Assembly (NCBI GenBank): GCA_026018925.1
Contig: JAKSZU010000002.1
Span: forward strand, 15,218,162-15,282,161
DNA length: 64,000 nt
From: Tupaia tana
Taxonomy: Eukaryota; Chordata; Mammalia; Scandentia; Tupaiidae
Reading direction: 5' to 3'
Shown here: piece after piece, positions 43,878 through 55,281 of the stretch
How the letters are laid out: every line of letters begins with the position of its first letter
How positions within the stretch are numbered: position 1 is the first letter of the stretch
Notes under the pieces: generated by a model
Database searches by the model: none
What the model was told of the DNA's origin: nothing
The model's input: the letters and a program-made list of their open reading frames with translations, nothing else
Position numbers and translations under genes: made by a program

Positions 43878-44049
43878 CGATGCTGGCAGGTGGTATGGTT
43901 GTTAAGGCTCTGGACTCCTACATGGCTGACCAAGGTTCAAGTCCCAGACCTGGTAGCCTGCTTTCTCAATTTCCCTCTCTCTATATTCAATTAAAATAAT
44001 AATGAAGATTATGATGAATAAAATTAAGTAAAATAATTATTTAAAAAAA
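43878..44049 (+). mobile_element. tRNA-derived SINE, short form, in L1
   Basis: GATGCTGGCAGGTGGTATGG head, B-box-like GGTTCAAGTCC, A-rich tail. Target-site duplication AGAAACTTATGGCCAC (second copy AGAAACTTATGACCAC) ends at about 43877 and 44066. Confidence 0.92.
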
Positions 44050-44066
44050 CAGAAACTTATGACCAC

Positions 44067-44395
44067 ACAAAAAAACAAACAAACAAACAAAAATCTTGCT
44101 GGAAACTATCTACAGCATTATTCATAATTGCTAAACTCTAGAAGCAACCGAAATGTCCTTCAGAAGGTGAATGGATAAATGGTGGTACACCCAAGCAGCA
44201 ATACAAAGGAATTCGCTTTTTCAAGTTGCAAAAAGACATGGAGGAATCTTAAATGCATATTAGTGAGACAAGGAAGCCCGTCCAAAAGGGCTACATACTC
44301 TATGATGACAATGCACGACATTCTGGAAAAGGCAAAACCACGGAAAGGGAAATGGGGGTGGGAGAGGAAAATAGGCACTCACAGAGGATGGGCCG
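44067..44395 (+). mobile_element. L1 3' end
   Basis: CAGCATTATTCATAATTGCT, CGAAATGTCCTTCAGAAGGT and AAATGGTGGTACACCCAAGC are the end of ORF2. Confidence 0.85.
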
Positions 44396-44739
44396 TGTAG
44401 CTGCTCTGCGTGGCTGTCACAGCTGACACGTGATGTTACAGCTCCGTCAAAACCCAGAGCACGCCCGGCAGAGCGCGCCCAGATGGAACGGTAGCTTTCA
44501 GTTCACGATAAATGAAACGTCATGTTCCGTCGTTAGGTGTCTGGTCCGGGCTGCCCTCTTACACTGAGCTTCCTGCCACGTTGGGGTCCAGCAGTGTTCC
44601 TCATGACGGTGTCAGTGAATCGGGAGCGGCTCTCACAGACAGGAGCGTGCGGCTCACTGCCGTCAGGACTCCTCGATGCGCTGTCACAGCCCACATTGGG
44701 ACACATGACATTAGAGCAATTCTGTATATCTATACATTT
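44396..44739. other. Unique stretch
   Basis: About 340 bp with no feature recognised. Confidence 0.5.
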
Positions 44740-44963
44740 TTTCCAGTTTTGCTATAGGGCGTGTGCACTTGCCAGAGAGAGAGAGACAAAATGAGAAACC
44801 AACTCCGGGGGCATGGCCACAGCGATCTCTTCTCCTCTCGGGATCTTGGGTACGCACCCGCACACACCTAGTGATTTTCAAGCCACCGGGTCCAGGACTC
44901 AAACCATTCAGTCGGCCATGTGGGAGCCAGCCGTCTTAACCTCTGTGCCACTTGCTGGCCTCA
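44740..44963 (-). mobile_element. tRNA-derived SINE, long form
   Basis: Inverted: TTTTGCTATAGGGCGTGTGC, GGGATCTTGGGTACGCACCC, head CAGGACTCAAACC and TGCCACTTGCTGGCC. Confidence 0.92.
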
Positions 44964-45479
44964 GTTCTGCTGTGTTTGTAAGGCTTTTTCTCTGTAGTTA
45001 CCCATGCTCGTTACATTCCCAGCTCTGGGTCAGCTCCGCGTGGAGCTCGCTCTGCCCGAGTTCGTGGCCGGCGGCATGTCATTGCCCACAGGACGCTCCG
45101 GCTAGGACCTGAGCCCAGCTACTGCTCATAGTCCCTGCCAGAGCCATATTGCACAGGGGTGCATTTTCAGGGTGCATTTCCCCATGCTACCTTTTTTTAA
45201 TTAAAGAAGTTACGAACTCTTACAAATGTATTTTTATACTTCATGCAGAGGCACAGGAGAGACAGGCCCACAGCCCTGAGGTGGCTGCGGCTGCCCTTGG
45301 CCGTCTGGCTGGGATAGAAACTCCTCCCAGCAGTGGTTGCCCAGTGGCCAGCACGGAGGTCTTTTCTGCGTGTTCAGCATGTGCAGATGGAGGACTGCCC
45401 TCAGGGAACGCAGATGCCAAGCCTGAACTAGACTGTGGTGAGTAATGAGCCAGGACTCTGACCAGGAAAGCCTCACCCT
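44964..45479. other. Unique stretch
   Basis: About 515 bp with no feature recognised. Confidence 0.5.
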
Positions 45480-45740
45480 GGGCCAGCTTTGTGGCCTGGC
45501 GGTTAAAGGAGCCTCGGCCACATGGCTGCCGCCATAGTTTGAACGTCAGCCCTGGAGGCTTGAAAACCTGCTGGGCACGTCAGGAGCATTCCTGGGACCC
45601 CGGCAGGGCAGAGACGTCGGGGAGGGACTCTGGCGTGACCGCAGCCGGGGGACGGCTTTCTCCCTCTCTCTCTGTCTCTCTGGGGAGCCCATGTGCTCAT
45701 TCACAAACTGAATAATAAATATATATTTATGCGTGAATAA
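45480..45740 (+). mobile_element. tRNA-derived SINE (older subtype)
   Basis: GGGCCAGCTTTGTGGCCTGG head, GCGGTTAAAGGAGCC, CCCTCTCTCTCTGTCTCTCT and an AT-rich tail. A differing head marks an older subtype. Confidence 0.7.
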
Positions 45741-46155
45741 GTAAATAAGTAAATTGTGCCTATGTATATTACACGTAAGCATCCACATGTGACCAGTGGC
45801 ATTTAAACCAATGGCCTGGTCTTCTAAATGGGAAACTGCCTGGAAGGGACTGGTTGGTCTTCCCCTACAGTAGCCAGAGACCACCACGAGGACCCACGGC
45901 ACGGGCTAGCTTCTCATCTCCAAGAAGAGGTGCGAATTACGCTCGCGCCCCTTCGTGCTCTCGAAGAAAACCAGACAGCGTGAGAGCCTGCTCTCTGCCT
46001 ATGCCAGCCCAGGGGCGGTGTTTTATCATCGTAATTCCTGTTTTAGAACTTACATCAACGACTCTAAAGTTTATTCCAGGCACACACAAGTCTCCAAGAT
46101 CCAACAGGCTGTAGGACGGAAGGAGGGGACAGCACCTGCCAGCCCCTGTGCAGGG
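45741..46155. other. Unique stretch
   Basis: About 415 bp with no gene or repeat recognised. Confidence 0.5.
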
Positions 46156-46159
46156 TGTA

Positions 46160-46518
46160 CTCCTCACTCTCCCTTCTCTCTCTCTCCCTCCCCGTCCTTC
46201 TCTCCCCCCTCCTTCTCCTCTCTCTCCCTCCTTCCCCTCCCCTCCTCCTTCTCTCACCCCCTCCTCCCTCCTTCTCTCCCTCCTCCCTCCTCCCTCCCCC
46301 CCCTCCCCCTTCTCTTTCTCCCTCCCTCCTTCTCTCTCTCCCTCCCCTTCCTTCTGTCTCTCTCTCCCTCCTCCCCCTCTTTCTCTCTCCCCCTCCTCCC
46401 TCCTCCTCTCTCCCTCCTCCCTCCTCCTCTCTCTCCCTCCTCCCTCCCCCCTCCCCGTTCTCTCTCCCCTTTCCCCTCCTTCTGTCTCTCTCTCTCCCCC
46501 TCCTTCTCTCTTTCTCAT
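46160..46518 (+). repeat. CT-rich polypyrimidine tract
   Basis: About 360 bp almost purely C and T (CTCCCTCC/CTTCTCTC units). Leu/Ser/Pro-rich and Arg/Glu/Gly-rich open frames here are artefacts. Confidence 0.97.
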
Positions 46519-46605
46519 GCATCTGTATGCATATATACTCTACCACAACAAAAAGGTTAGAAGTTTGATCATTTTTCTATTTCACTAACATCAAGAATAT
46601 TGTTA

Positions 46606-46842
46606 AGGGACCAGCAAATGCCATAAGGGTTACACCGCTGACTCTCACATGGCCAACTGCAGTTCAGGTCCTGGACCTGGGGATTTGAAACTCAGGCCAG
46701 GAGCGTGTGTGTGCATGCCCCACATCCTGAGAGGAGAACGGAAGAGAAGGGATTGTGGCGTGGCCATCCTCCCTCAGAAATGATTTCTTGCTTTCTGTCT
46801 CAGTCTTTCCAGCAAGCACACATCCCCTATAGCAAAAATCTC
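46606..46842 (+). mobile_element. tRNA-derived SINE, long form (older)
   Basis: GGGACCAGCAAATGCCATAA head, AAGGGATTGTGGCGTGGCCA, CCCTATAGCAAAAATCTC end. Its A-tail grades into the GA-rich repeat. Confidence 0.9.
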
Positions 46843-46869
46843 AAAAAGAAAGAAAGAGAAAGAAGAAAG

Positions 46870-46915
<46 letters not shown>

Positions 46916-47028
46916 GAAGGAGGAAAGAAAGGAAGGAAGGAAGGAAGAAGAAAGAAAGAAAGAGGGAAACAAAGAAAGAGGGAAACAAAGAAGGAGAGAG
47001 AGAGAGGAAGGAAAGAAGGAAGAAGGAA
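46843..47028 (+). repeat. GA-rich polypurine repeat (GAAA/GGAA)n
   Basis: About 186 bp of AAAGAAAGAAAG and GGAAGGAAGG repeats, grown from the SINE A-tail. Confidence 0.97.
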
Positions 47029-47167
47029 TACCGTTAAAATGAAATGAGTCTGGGAACCGCAAAGCTGGCATGTAGGAGTGTTACATAATTTGAAGGGAAT
47101 ATTTCATGCTTGAACGTGTGTTAGCTCACACTGGAGACCCCTGCATAACCCAGGGAGGTCTCAGAAA

Positions 47168-47601
47168 GAATAGTGGATTCACGTGTACGTGCACACACAC
47201 ACACAGAAGGAATAGTGGGTTCACGTGTATGTGCACATGCACACACACAGAAGGAATAGTGGATTCACATGTACGTGTGCACACACACACAGAAAGAATA
47301 GTGGATTCATGTGTACGTGCACACACACACACAGAAGGAATAGTGGGTTCACGTGTACGTGCACACACACACACAGAGAAGGAATAGTGGATTCACGTGT
47401 ACGTGCACACGTACACACACACAGAAAGAATAGTGGATTCACGTGTACATGCGCACACACACACAGAAGGAATAGTGGATTCACGTGTACGTGCGCACAC
47501 ACACAGAGAAAGAATAGTGGGTTCGTGTGTATGTGCACACACACACGGAAAGAATAGTGGATTCACGTGTATGTACACACACACACACACACACACACCT
47601 G
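47168..47601 (+). repeat. CA-rich minisatellite
   Basis: About ten units of ~43 bp: core AGAAGGAATAGTGGATTCAC, GTGTACGTGC, then a (CA)n run. Thr/His- and Cys/Val-rich frames are artefacts. Confidence 0.97.
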
Positions 47602-48910
47602 GCCCTTCAGGGCTCTTCAGGCTAAGCTGTATAAAGTGATGGGAAAACTAAAATCCTGAAGTCCTTTCTTAAAACTAAAAGATGAAATGACTGAAAGCGA
47701 AGCGGGAAAGACACGTGAATTGGAGACTAAAATCGAGTGGGAAATGAAAGGGACAGTGTCAGGCCAGGCCGGTTCATTCCTTAAGGGCAGCGCGAGCGCG
47801 GATGCGGGAATCCACGGAGTGGGCAGGAGGGTCCTCGTGTGGGTGCGTCACGGTGCACACCCTCTGGCCTTGTCCAGGGCCCCTTCAGCTAAAGTAGCTG
47901 CCGGCGACACCGGGACCCCTGGAGACCTAGGAGGAAGCGCTGCCAGCCACGCAGACGGGCGCTCTGGAAGTGCATCCTCCCTTGTAAAGTCAGCCACGGC
48001 TGCTCCCAACATACCTGGGACTCCAATTTAAAAGGGAAGAGGAAGTGGTCAAAGTCATGCTTTTTGTAAACTTCAAAGGTCCTCCTCCCTCCCCTCTTTC
48101 CATTTTACTGTCTGCCGAACTGACTGGTCTGCAGCTGTTGCAGAGGCTGCTGGTGGCGTCAAACCTGCCTCCTCACGGCCCATAAAATTACAGCAGGGAA
48201 CCGGCGCAGGTGTGGGAGGGCAGGGGCAGGATGCCCCTTAATGATCTCTCTGACACCCCATGCTGAGCCGGGGAGAGGGAGCTGCAGGGGTGTTTGGGAA
48301 GGTGCCGGGTCCTCCCTCTCCTTGGGAGTGTGGGGGCAGCCTTCCCAGGTGAGGGCTCCAGGACTGAGCCCCAGAACAAACCTCTGCAGTAGCAGCCCCA
48401 GAATTCAGGCCACTAAAAGAGGGGCAGAGAAGAAACCAATTAACGTAGACATTTGGTGATTTGAGTTTCAAATGTTTTAAACAACATCAATTACTAGAAC
48501 AAAATACTTGTAAAACCTACAAGCCTGGCTCATTCTCTCTTCAGATCGGGAGTAATACATGGAAGGCAGAGGAGTGGACCAAGGCGGCAGATTCCTGACA
48601 CTCGGCGTTTAATGGCGAGGGTGGAAGACGCGCTGCCCTTCGCCTTCCCCTCGCAGCCAGAGGAGAGGCATAGCCACAGAAACCACTGCCTTGGTTGGAA
48701 TGAAACGCTGCAAGTCGCCAGTTTACTATGTTTTATTGGGGGCGGGGGGGAAGCTTACATTTTCAAACAGATGAGAAAAAAGAACATCAAATTGGTTTAT
48801 TTTAAGCTATCTTAAATTGCTTATATTTTTATTTGGGAAATTGAGAAACACACACATTTCTTTAAAGAAATGGAAAAGCAGACATGGCGTTTCTGCAAAG
48901 GAAAGGCAGA
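47602..48910. other. Unique stretch, AT-rich candidate element inside
   Basis: About 1.3 kb with no repeat or gene. The AT-rich 48420-48530 part has several homeodomain-type motifs; see findings. Confidence 0.5.
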
Positions 48911-48911
48911 T

Positions 48912-49132
48912 GCAGGGCAGGCTCTTTAGCCTGGCGGTTAAGGGAAGCAGACCTCACATGACAGACCATGGTTTGAATCCCGCCCTGGCAGCGTGGGACA
49001 CTCTAGGGGTGCTTGTCCGAAAGCCCAACGTGGTGGAGACAATGGCATGACCACACCCGTGGGGGTACTTTCTCCCTCCCTCTGTCTCTGTCTCTCCCTG
49101 GGGAGTGCATATGCTCTCTGGCAATTAAGATA
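48912..49132 (+). mobile_element. tRNA-derived SINE (older subtype)
   Basis: GGGCAGGCTCTTTAGCCTGG head, B-box-like GGTTTGAATCCC, then CTCCCTCTGTCTCTGTCTCT. Same subtype as 45480-45740. Confidence 0.75.
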
Positions 49133-49857
49133 ATGAAAGGTGGAAAGGGGAAAGGCCTTCTTAGCCTTGGAGCCAGTAGCACAGCGTCTAAGCCGCCCCC
49201 ACCTCCACCCACCGCCTACCCCAGCCCCCATGCTGAGCGGAAGCGCTTCACCACCTGGTGGGGCAGGGGTGGGGGTGGGGAGGCGTGAGAGGAGGAAACA
49301 GAAAACTAGGAAATAGGGAAGTCCCATGTGGGGCCTCAGGAATATTACTTTATGTTGGAGATACACAACAAATAAACTCAAAATGGACCTAGATACATTT
49401 TTTAAACCAACAGCCAAGAATTTACCTTTGTCCTTCAAATATTGTCATTCTTCAATATTGTGCTTGCGGCTACTGCTTGTCAAGGTAACAGTCTGATGGA
49501 CTGTACCTGGGCTCCGCACTTGGAACTTTACAGAAAACTGGTCGGGGTGGGGTGGGGGAGCTCTATGGGCTGTTAAATCCCTGATCCAGAACGGAAGCCG
49601 CCCTCCCCACTGTCGGGATGGAAGTAGATGCTCTCCCTCGCGAATGCGGGCCTGGGGCTAGCACCCTGGAACATAGCACAGCTCTTCCTGCACATAAGAA
49701 CCCAGGGTCTTAAAGGTGCTCTTGCTATTTCAGATGCCCGAGGGCACAATATATTTCCATGTATTTTTCTATACTTTAAATCCAAAAAATGAGAACGACC
49801 TAGTTAATAACCTGGATTAGAGGCCTGCACACCCCAACCCAAGGGCCAAATCATACT
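49133..49857. other. Unique stretch
   Basis: About 725 bp with no feature recognised. Confidence 0.5.
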
Positions 49858-50080
49858 TTCTTTTTAATTTGCTATGGGTGTAACGCTCACCCTCCCCACC
49901 CCCCCACCCCACTCCCCGGGATGGCCATGCCGTAATCCCTTCTCCTCCAGGCCCCTCTCAGGATCTGGGCACACATGCACACTGCCCAGCATGGCTCTCA
50001 AGCCGCCGGGTCCAGACGTGAAGCGCGCCGTGGGCCATGTGGGATCCAGCCTCCTTAACCACCTCACCACCTGGCTTTAC
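49858..50080 (-). mobile_element. tRNA-derived SINE (old)
   Basis: Inverted: TTTAATTTGCTATGGGTGTA, CCCTTCTCCTCCAGGCCCCT, head GTGGGATCCAGCCTCC and CACCTCACCACCTGGC. Confidence 0.8.
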
Positions 50081-50104
50081 CCTTTTAAGGCATTGTTAAA
50101 AAAA

Positions 50105-50375
50105 AAAAGGGGGGGGGCAGCAGGTTACATAGTGGTTAAAATGCTGGCCTCCCACATATCCGGCTACGGTTCAAGTCCCGGACCTGGTAGCTTGAAACTC
50201 AGGCAAGGCACGTCTGCGTGCGCGTGCCCAAAATCCCAGGAGGGGAATGGAGGAGGGTACTGCAGCGCGGCCACCCCCCAGGGGAGATTTCTCACTTCCC
50301 CTCTTACTGCCTCCCTCTCTGTCTTCAGCAAACATGCGTGCCCTACGGCAAAAAACCTTAAAAAAAAAAAAAAAA
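50105..50375 (+). mobile_element. tRNA-derived SINE, long form
   Basis: GGGGGGGCAGCAGGTTACAT head, GGTTCAAGTCCCGGACC, CCACCCCCCAGGGGAGATTT, end GTGCCCTACGGCAAAAAACC and A-tail. Confidence 0.92.
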
Positions 50376-50385
50376 AAGGCGGAAA

Positions 50386-51849
50386 AAAGAAAGAAGAGGA
50401 TCATGCAACAGAGAGAAGATGGCCCCAAAGTCTAAAAGGGTGGTGCTCCGTCTTTCCAGAAAGCGCTTGCTCCATTGTAAGAACTGCTGCAAGAAAGCCA
50501 TTCTTCAACTATTCACTCCCTTGTCCTCAGAGTTTTCAGGGTGTCGGATATGTGTGTGTTCTCTCATTTTAATTAATTTAAGGTTTATTTCTGTGTGCCT
50601 TGTTTAGCATTTACTCTGTAACTTTTTACAAATGAAGAAATCAACCTATTGACCATGTCGACAGTATCGCAGCCTTGTTCCGTTCTGGCAGGTCTTCCCG
50701 GCCTGCTAACCTGCTACCTTCTCTTTCCCAGACATTTGGTGGACAAAATAAACACACAGAGGAGAGTCTCATCCTTTAGGGCCGCACTCGCGGGCTGCCA
50801 CTAACCCAAAAGCCTCATTTCATTTGGAGACTGGACTCCTCCGCAGCGTAACTCGAGAGCAGTCTCTAACCACCAAACGTGTCATTGCAGCCCGTGAAAG
50901 AAAGCCCGTGCTCCCTAATACAACGGGCGGTTTAAGCAAAATGCCACATTTTGTCGATTTCCACAGGGAGTGAGCGTCGGAGCCGTGCAGCGTCCGACAA
51001 GCCTGTGCTGCGCTCCCTACCAAGTACGTGGGTGTAAGAAGCTAGCCTCACGCCGAGGGTGCAATTTCTAGAATATCTACAGTACACATTTCGTGCCCCT
51101 TCTAAGCAAATTTGGGGTCACTGGAAATTTATACAACTTGAGAAATTAAGGCAAAACAGATCAATGTGGATGTATTTATCCACGGGTAAAGAATATGAAA
51201 AGAAAGACAATCACACAGGAGGAAATTTATTTTGGATTTTCTCAGCTTACTGAGTATGCATTCGCTCAGTATAAACTAACAAAATCCTATTTTCCTACAG
51301 CTAGGCAGAACTAAAGTCTGACCCTCTGTCTCAGTGGAGGACGCGGGCAGGCCCCAAGCCGTGAGTCCGTTTGGCTCATGCCTGGTTGGGGTCCTCAGTG
51401 CCATTTGTACTCCAGGGGCTGCAGCGCCTTTAGGGCCGGTGGGACCCACTGGGACAGACCCTGCCCTGCCCTGCGCTCACCCACAGCACGGGCGCATGTA
51501 AAATCCCCAACTGGAGCCTTAAACGGTGAACCATAAACTGAGGACGGGCAGCTCCTAAACAGCTCCCTCGGGGACACTGCGACACCGCACGGTTCCAAGT
51601 TTATGTTCCCAGTCCCTACACAGCTTGAGGAGACAGCTCTGCACGGCCCACGGGCTGCGTGGAGCTGCGACGTCTGGTGGAGCGAGGCTTCAATGCAGAC
51701 ACAAGTACCTGCTTCCCGGAGCTGGCAGGGGACACCGAGGCCAGAGGCTCCCAGCTGCCTTGGGTGTCCCCGCAAACTCGGGAAAGTCAGTAGTGAGCTG
51801 CACGGACAGACCGTCCCTTACTTAGGACAACAGACCTTCACTCAATTAA
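50386..51849. other. Unique stretch
   Basis: About 1.46 kb with no repeat or gene recognised. 51060-51260 is AT-rich. Confidence 0.5.
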
Positions 51850-51864
51850 AACAATAAGCCCTCG

Positions 51865-52134
51865 GGACCAGCAGTTAGCGTAATGGCTATGTCGCTGGAC
51901 TCCCACATAGTCGACCGCGGTTCGAGTCCTGGACCCGGTGGCTTGAACTCACGCTGGGCGCGTGTGCGTGTGTGCCCAAGATCCCGAGAGGAGAATGGAG
52001 GAGAAGGGATTGCGGTGTGGCCATCCCCCTTGGGGGGTGATTTTCTGCTTTCTGTCTCTCTGTCTCCCTCTGTCTGTCTGGTGAGCGCACACGCCCTATA
52101 GCAAAAACCTCTCCAGAAAAAAAAAAAGAAAAGC
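51865..52134 (+). mobile_element. tRNA-derived SINE, long form (young)
   Basis: Near-consensus. Target-site duplication ACAATAAGCCCTCG at about 51851-51864 and 52136-52149. Confidence 0.97.
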
Positions 52135-52151
52135 AACAATAAGCCCTCGGA

Positions 52152-52330
52152 GGCCAGCAGGTAGCATGGTTAAGGTGCTGGCTCCCACACGGCGGACCAC
52201 AGTGCAAGTCCCAGGCCTGGCAGCTTGTTTTCTCACGTGTCCCTTCTCTCCTTGTCTCTCTCTGATCAAATTTAAAAATAACAATAACAAATCAAATTGA
52301 AATAAATATTGTAAAAATAATAATAACAAA
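52152..52330 (+). mobile_element. tRNA-derived SINE, short form
   Basis: AGGCCAGCAGGTAGCATGGT, GTGCAAGTCCCAGGCC, TCTCTCTGATCAAATTT and an AAATAACAATAACAA tail. Confidence 0.9.
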
Positions 52331-52342
52331 GAAAACCTCTTG

Positions 52343-52870
52343 GGGCCAGCTCTGTGGAGCAATGGTGCTTAGTTGCTCAAGAGAAACCAGATCCGGTAAC
52401 CAGCAGTTAGTATAATGGCTATGTCGCTGGACTCCCATGTAGTCCACTGCGGTTCACGTCCCGGACCCGGTGGCTTAAAACTCACGCTGGGCGCGTGTGT
52501 GTGCATGCCCAAGATCCCGAGAGGAGAATGGAGGAGAAGGGATTGTGGCGTGACCATCCCCCCGGAGGGTGATTTCTCACTTTCTGTCTCTATGTCTCTC
52601 TCTGTCTGGTGAGCGCATACACCCTATAGTGAAAACCTCTTTAAAAAATAAATAAATAAATAAAGAGAAACCATATCCCACGAGTCACCTGGTTCGAATC
52701 CCCAGCCCGGTCAGCCTGAAGCACATCAGGATCTAGCAACTGAGGTCTACAGGAAGGAGACCATGGCCTGACCAGAGCTCACGAGGGCCTTCTCCTCCAC
52801 TGTCTCGGTCTCGCATACACGCACATGCAAATTCATTCTATGACGAATAAAGGCAAAACTGATAACAAAT
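52343..52870 (+). mobile_element. Old SINE split by a younger SINE
   Basis: The older copy is 52343-52396 (GGGGCCAGCTCTGTGGAGCA) and 52662-52870 (CACCTGGTTCGAATCCCC, then a CTCCTCCACTGTCTCGGTC tail). Confidence 0.7.
52397..52661 (+). mobile_element. tRNA-derived SINE, long form (young, nested)
   Basis: Near-consensus. Target-site duplication AAGAGAAACCAGATCC before it and AAGAGAAACCATATCC after it, both in the older SINE's head. Confidence 0.95.
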
Positions 52871-53324
52871 AAGTATAACCACTTAAGTGGAATGATGCCC
52901 CCTGTGTTGGCTGGGCCAGTGCCTGACTCCCCTCAGCGAGAGCTTTCTGCTCCTGGGAGGTTGTCTAGGCACCCGCAAAGGAGGCGTGAGTGTGGCTGGG
53001 GCTCGGCAGGCCCCATCCAGTCCCCGCCACCGAAGCATTGCCCCCCAACGTGAAAGGGTAAATTTGTGCATGGGGTCGATGTGACGTGGGCGCAGTTTTT
53101 AACGGCATGAAGCAAGCGTAGGGTTTCTCGGATGATCTGAACACTGTCTATCCTGAGTAATGACATGAGCAGACGCAGGAGACCCTTCCCACTCATCTCC
53201 GCTCACACTCCTGTCGAAGTTCCAGTCAGCCTGGCTGCATGGGAAGACGTGGGACGCAGAAAGAACTCACATCCAAGCCGTGGCACGTTCGTGGGAGGAC
53301 GTTCTATGACTGGTTGGTTTAACT
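52871..53324. other. Unique stretch
   Basis: About 450 bp with no feature recognised. A minus-strand frame here contains the Leu-rich GLLRLLMSLLRIDSVQIIRE stretch; see findings. Confidence 0.5.
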
Positions 53325-53403
53325 GAACTCTTTAATAACCCTGTGGGGTGGAAATTATTTCTCCCTTTTTAAAGTTTAAAAAAAAAAATACAAAAAACTG
53401 AGG
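53325..53403 (+). mobile_element. MIR fragment
   Basis: AATAACCCTGTGGGGTGGAA followed by AAACTGAGGC matches the inverted MIR core. Confidence 0.55.
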
Positions 53404-55007
53404 CCATCATGGCTGAGCAAGGGAGCAAGAGCAGACAGGCACCTGGGCATGAGGTGAGGTTTGGGGCGAGGAGCAGGGACCCCAGACGGAGGGACAGCTA
53501 CCAGACGGCCGTCTAGCACCGGCGCGGTCACGGCGCCCAGCTTTCTAGTCACAGCCTTGGTTCTGGGCTGATCTCTGAGCACGCGCAAGGCAGTCTGTTC
53601 ACAAGTGCCAGCTCCTTCCCCACTGGACAAAGGGACTTAGCAGGTGACGAGATCCTTAGCATTGGGAGGCCCCTCGTAGGGGGCCCCCGGGCAGGGAGAG
53701 CCCTGGGTGTCCACGTGTTCTCCGAGAGCCAGCGCAGGGAGCCCCTCCCCCAGCAGCCCAAACTGGTCCCAGGCAGTGGGTTTTCTCTGAAGGCAAAACC
53801 CGAAGCCAGGGCCTTCCCCAGCTGGGAGCTCTGTGGCACAGGCCCTTCAACGGTGGCCAGGACAGGCACCCCGACACCCTGTCTGGTGCGAGCCAGCACC
53901 GCCTGCGGACGGGGACCAAGCTGCACTGAGGCCCTTTGAGAGCACATCCCCAAGAGGACAGGGACCTATCAGGGCTTCAGAGGCTCAAATATGGCGGGAA
54001 TGGCAGTGTGGCTTAGGGGGGCGTAGGGCAGGGTGACCGTGACCCCACTGAGGCCACCAGAACGGCCGGGTCTCTCGGGCCCTTAGTGCCCTGAAACACG
54101 CGCCTTGGTTTTTGACCAAGAAAAGTCACACTTGATTGGGAAAATTCAAGATGTGTAGAGACTGACTGGTGGACAGCGAGTGCTCTCGGCAGGAGAGCGG
54201 ACTGGGGGCCTGAAAGCGAGAGGGCCAGAGCCCGGGTATTTAAAGCCCCGGCGAAGGCTGGGGCCAGAGGCAGACAGGACCCCAGACAGGGCCAACACCC
54301 ACAGTGCAGATTCTCCCAGCCAGGAAGGCCATTTATGGTGCAGGGACAGAGGGAGCGTCCCCAAAGTGTCCTCACAGCTTCCCGGAAGGTACGCTTTTAC
54401 GTCCCCCCAAGGGAGTGATATTTTCACAAAGCACCACCTCTACCTTGTAAAAGCTGTCGGAGCCCTTCCGCCTTTCCTACAAGGTGGAGCAGCCACACAG
54501 CCCAGGCCTGCTGGCCGCGGCACGGGGAGCGGAGCAGGGTGCTGTGGCCACACCCCTCGAGCTCTGGGGCTCCCAGGCCCTTAGGGAACCTGTGACAACA
54601 CAGATCTCTCCGGAAGTCCGAGTTTGGCGCTCCGGAGTGAGGGCTGAGCTCCCACCTCATAGGGACATCTCGCCACGGGCCGGTCTCAGCCGCAGGAAGC
54701 CGAGGCAGCGTGGGTCACGGCAGGCACAGACGAAGGACCCCAGGAGGAAGGCGAGGGGAGACAGAAACACAGATGCCAGCCCCAGGGAGGTGGAGGGAGC
54801 TGGCGGGAGCACCCAGGGCTCGTGGGCGCCCGGCTCCAGCCCCTCCAGCCGCACACCCACCATCACAAGGAGACATCTCTGCACCTGTGGAAACCCAGAC
54901 CGTGCCTCCCACGACAGACGCTGGAAACGCGCCGGCGTCAGTCTCGAGAATGTGGACGCCTTTCTAGCTCCTGCGGGGCGCATTTTGGTGCCCGCTCACA
55001 GCAGTGT
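53404..55007. other. Unique stretch
   Basis: 1.6 kb, GC-rich, with no gene or repeat family recognised. Confidence 0.5.
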
Positions 55008-55255
55008 TCATTATATTATATTCAATTGTCAGGGGGCTGGTGATCACCCGAGAGAGGCAGAGGCAGAGAGAGGGGGAAAGCACCCCTGAGGGCAGGCCAC
55101 GCTGCACTCACGTCTCTGTCCGCCAGGACTCGGGGCACACAAGCACACGCAATCAGCATGTGGGTGGGAAGCAACCAGGGTAGGAATTTGAACTGCAGTC
55201 AGCCACATGGGAACCAGCGTTCCTAGCCATGAGGTTACGGTGCTTGCTTCCCTGA
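55008..55255 (-). mobile_element. Old tRNA-derived SINE
   Basis: Inverted and diverged: GAGAGGCAGAGGCAGAGAGA, AATTTGAACTGCAGTCAGCC, CATGGGAACCAGCG. Confidence 0.65.
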
Positions 55256-55281
55256 ATCCATCCTTTAAAAAAACAACATCC

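Noticed and set aside
45937-47037. Arg/Glu/Gly-, Leu/Ser/Pro- and Lys/Arg-rich frames
   Set aside because: They arise from the CT and GA tracts, not from a gene.
47106-47596. Thr/His- and Cys/Val-rich open frames
   Set aside because: They are translations of the CA-rich minisatellite.
51883-52101. Recurring frame [20 protein letters not shown]-like seen at many places
   Set aside because: It is the translated head and centre of the SINE, present wherever a copy occurs.
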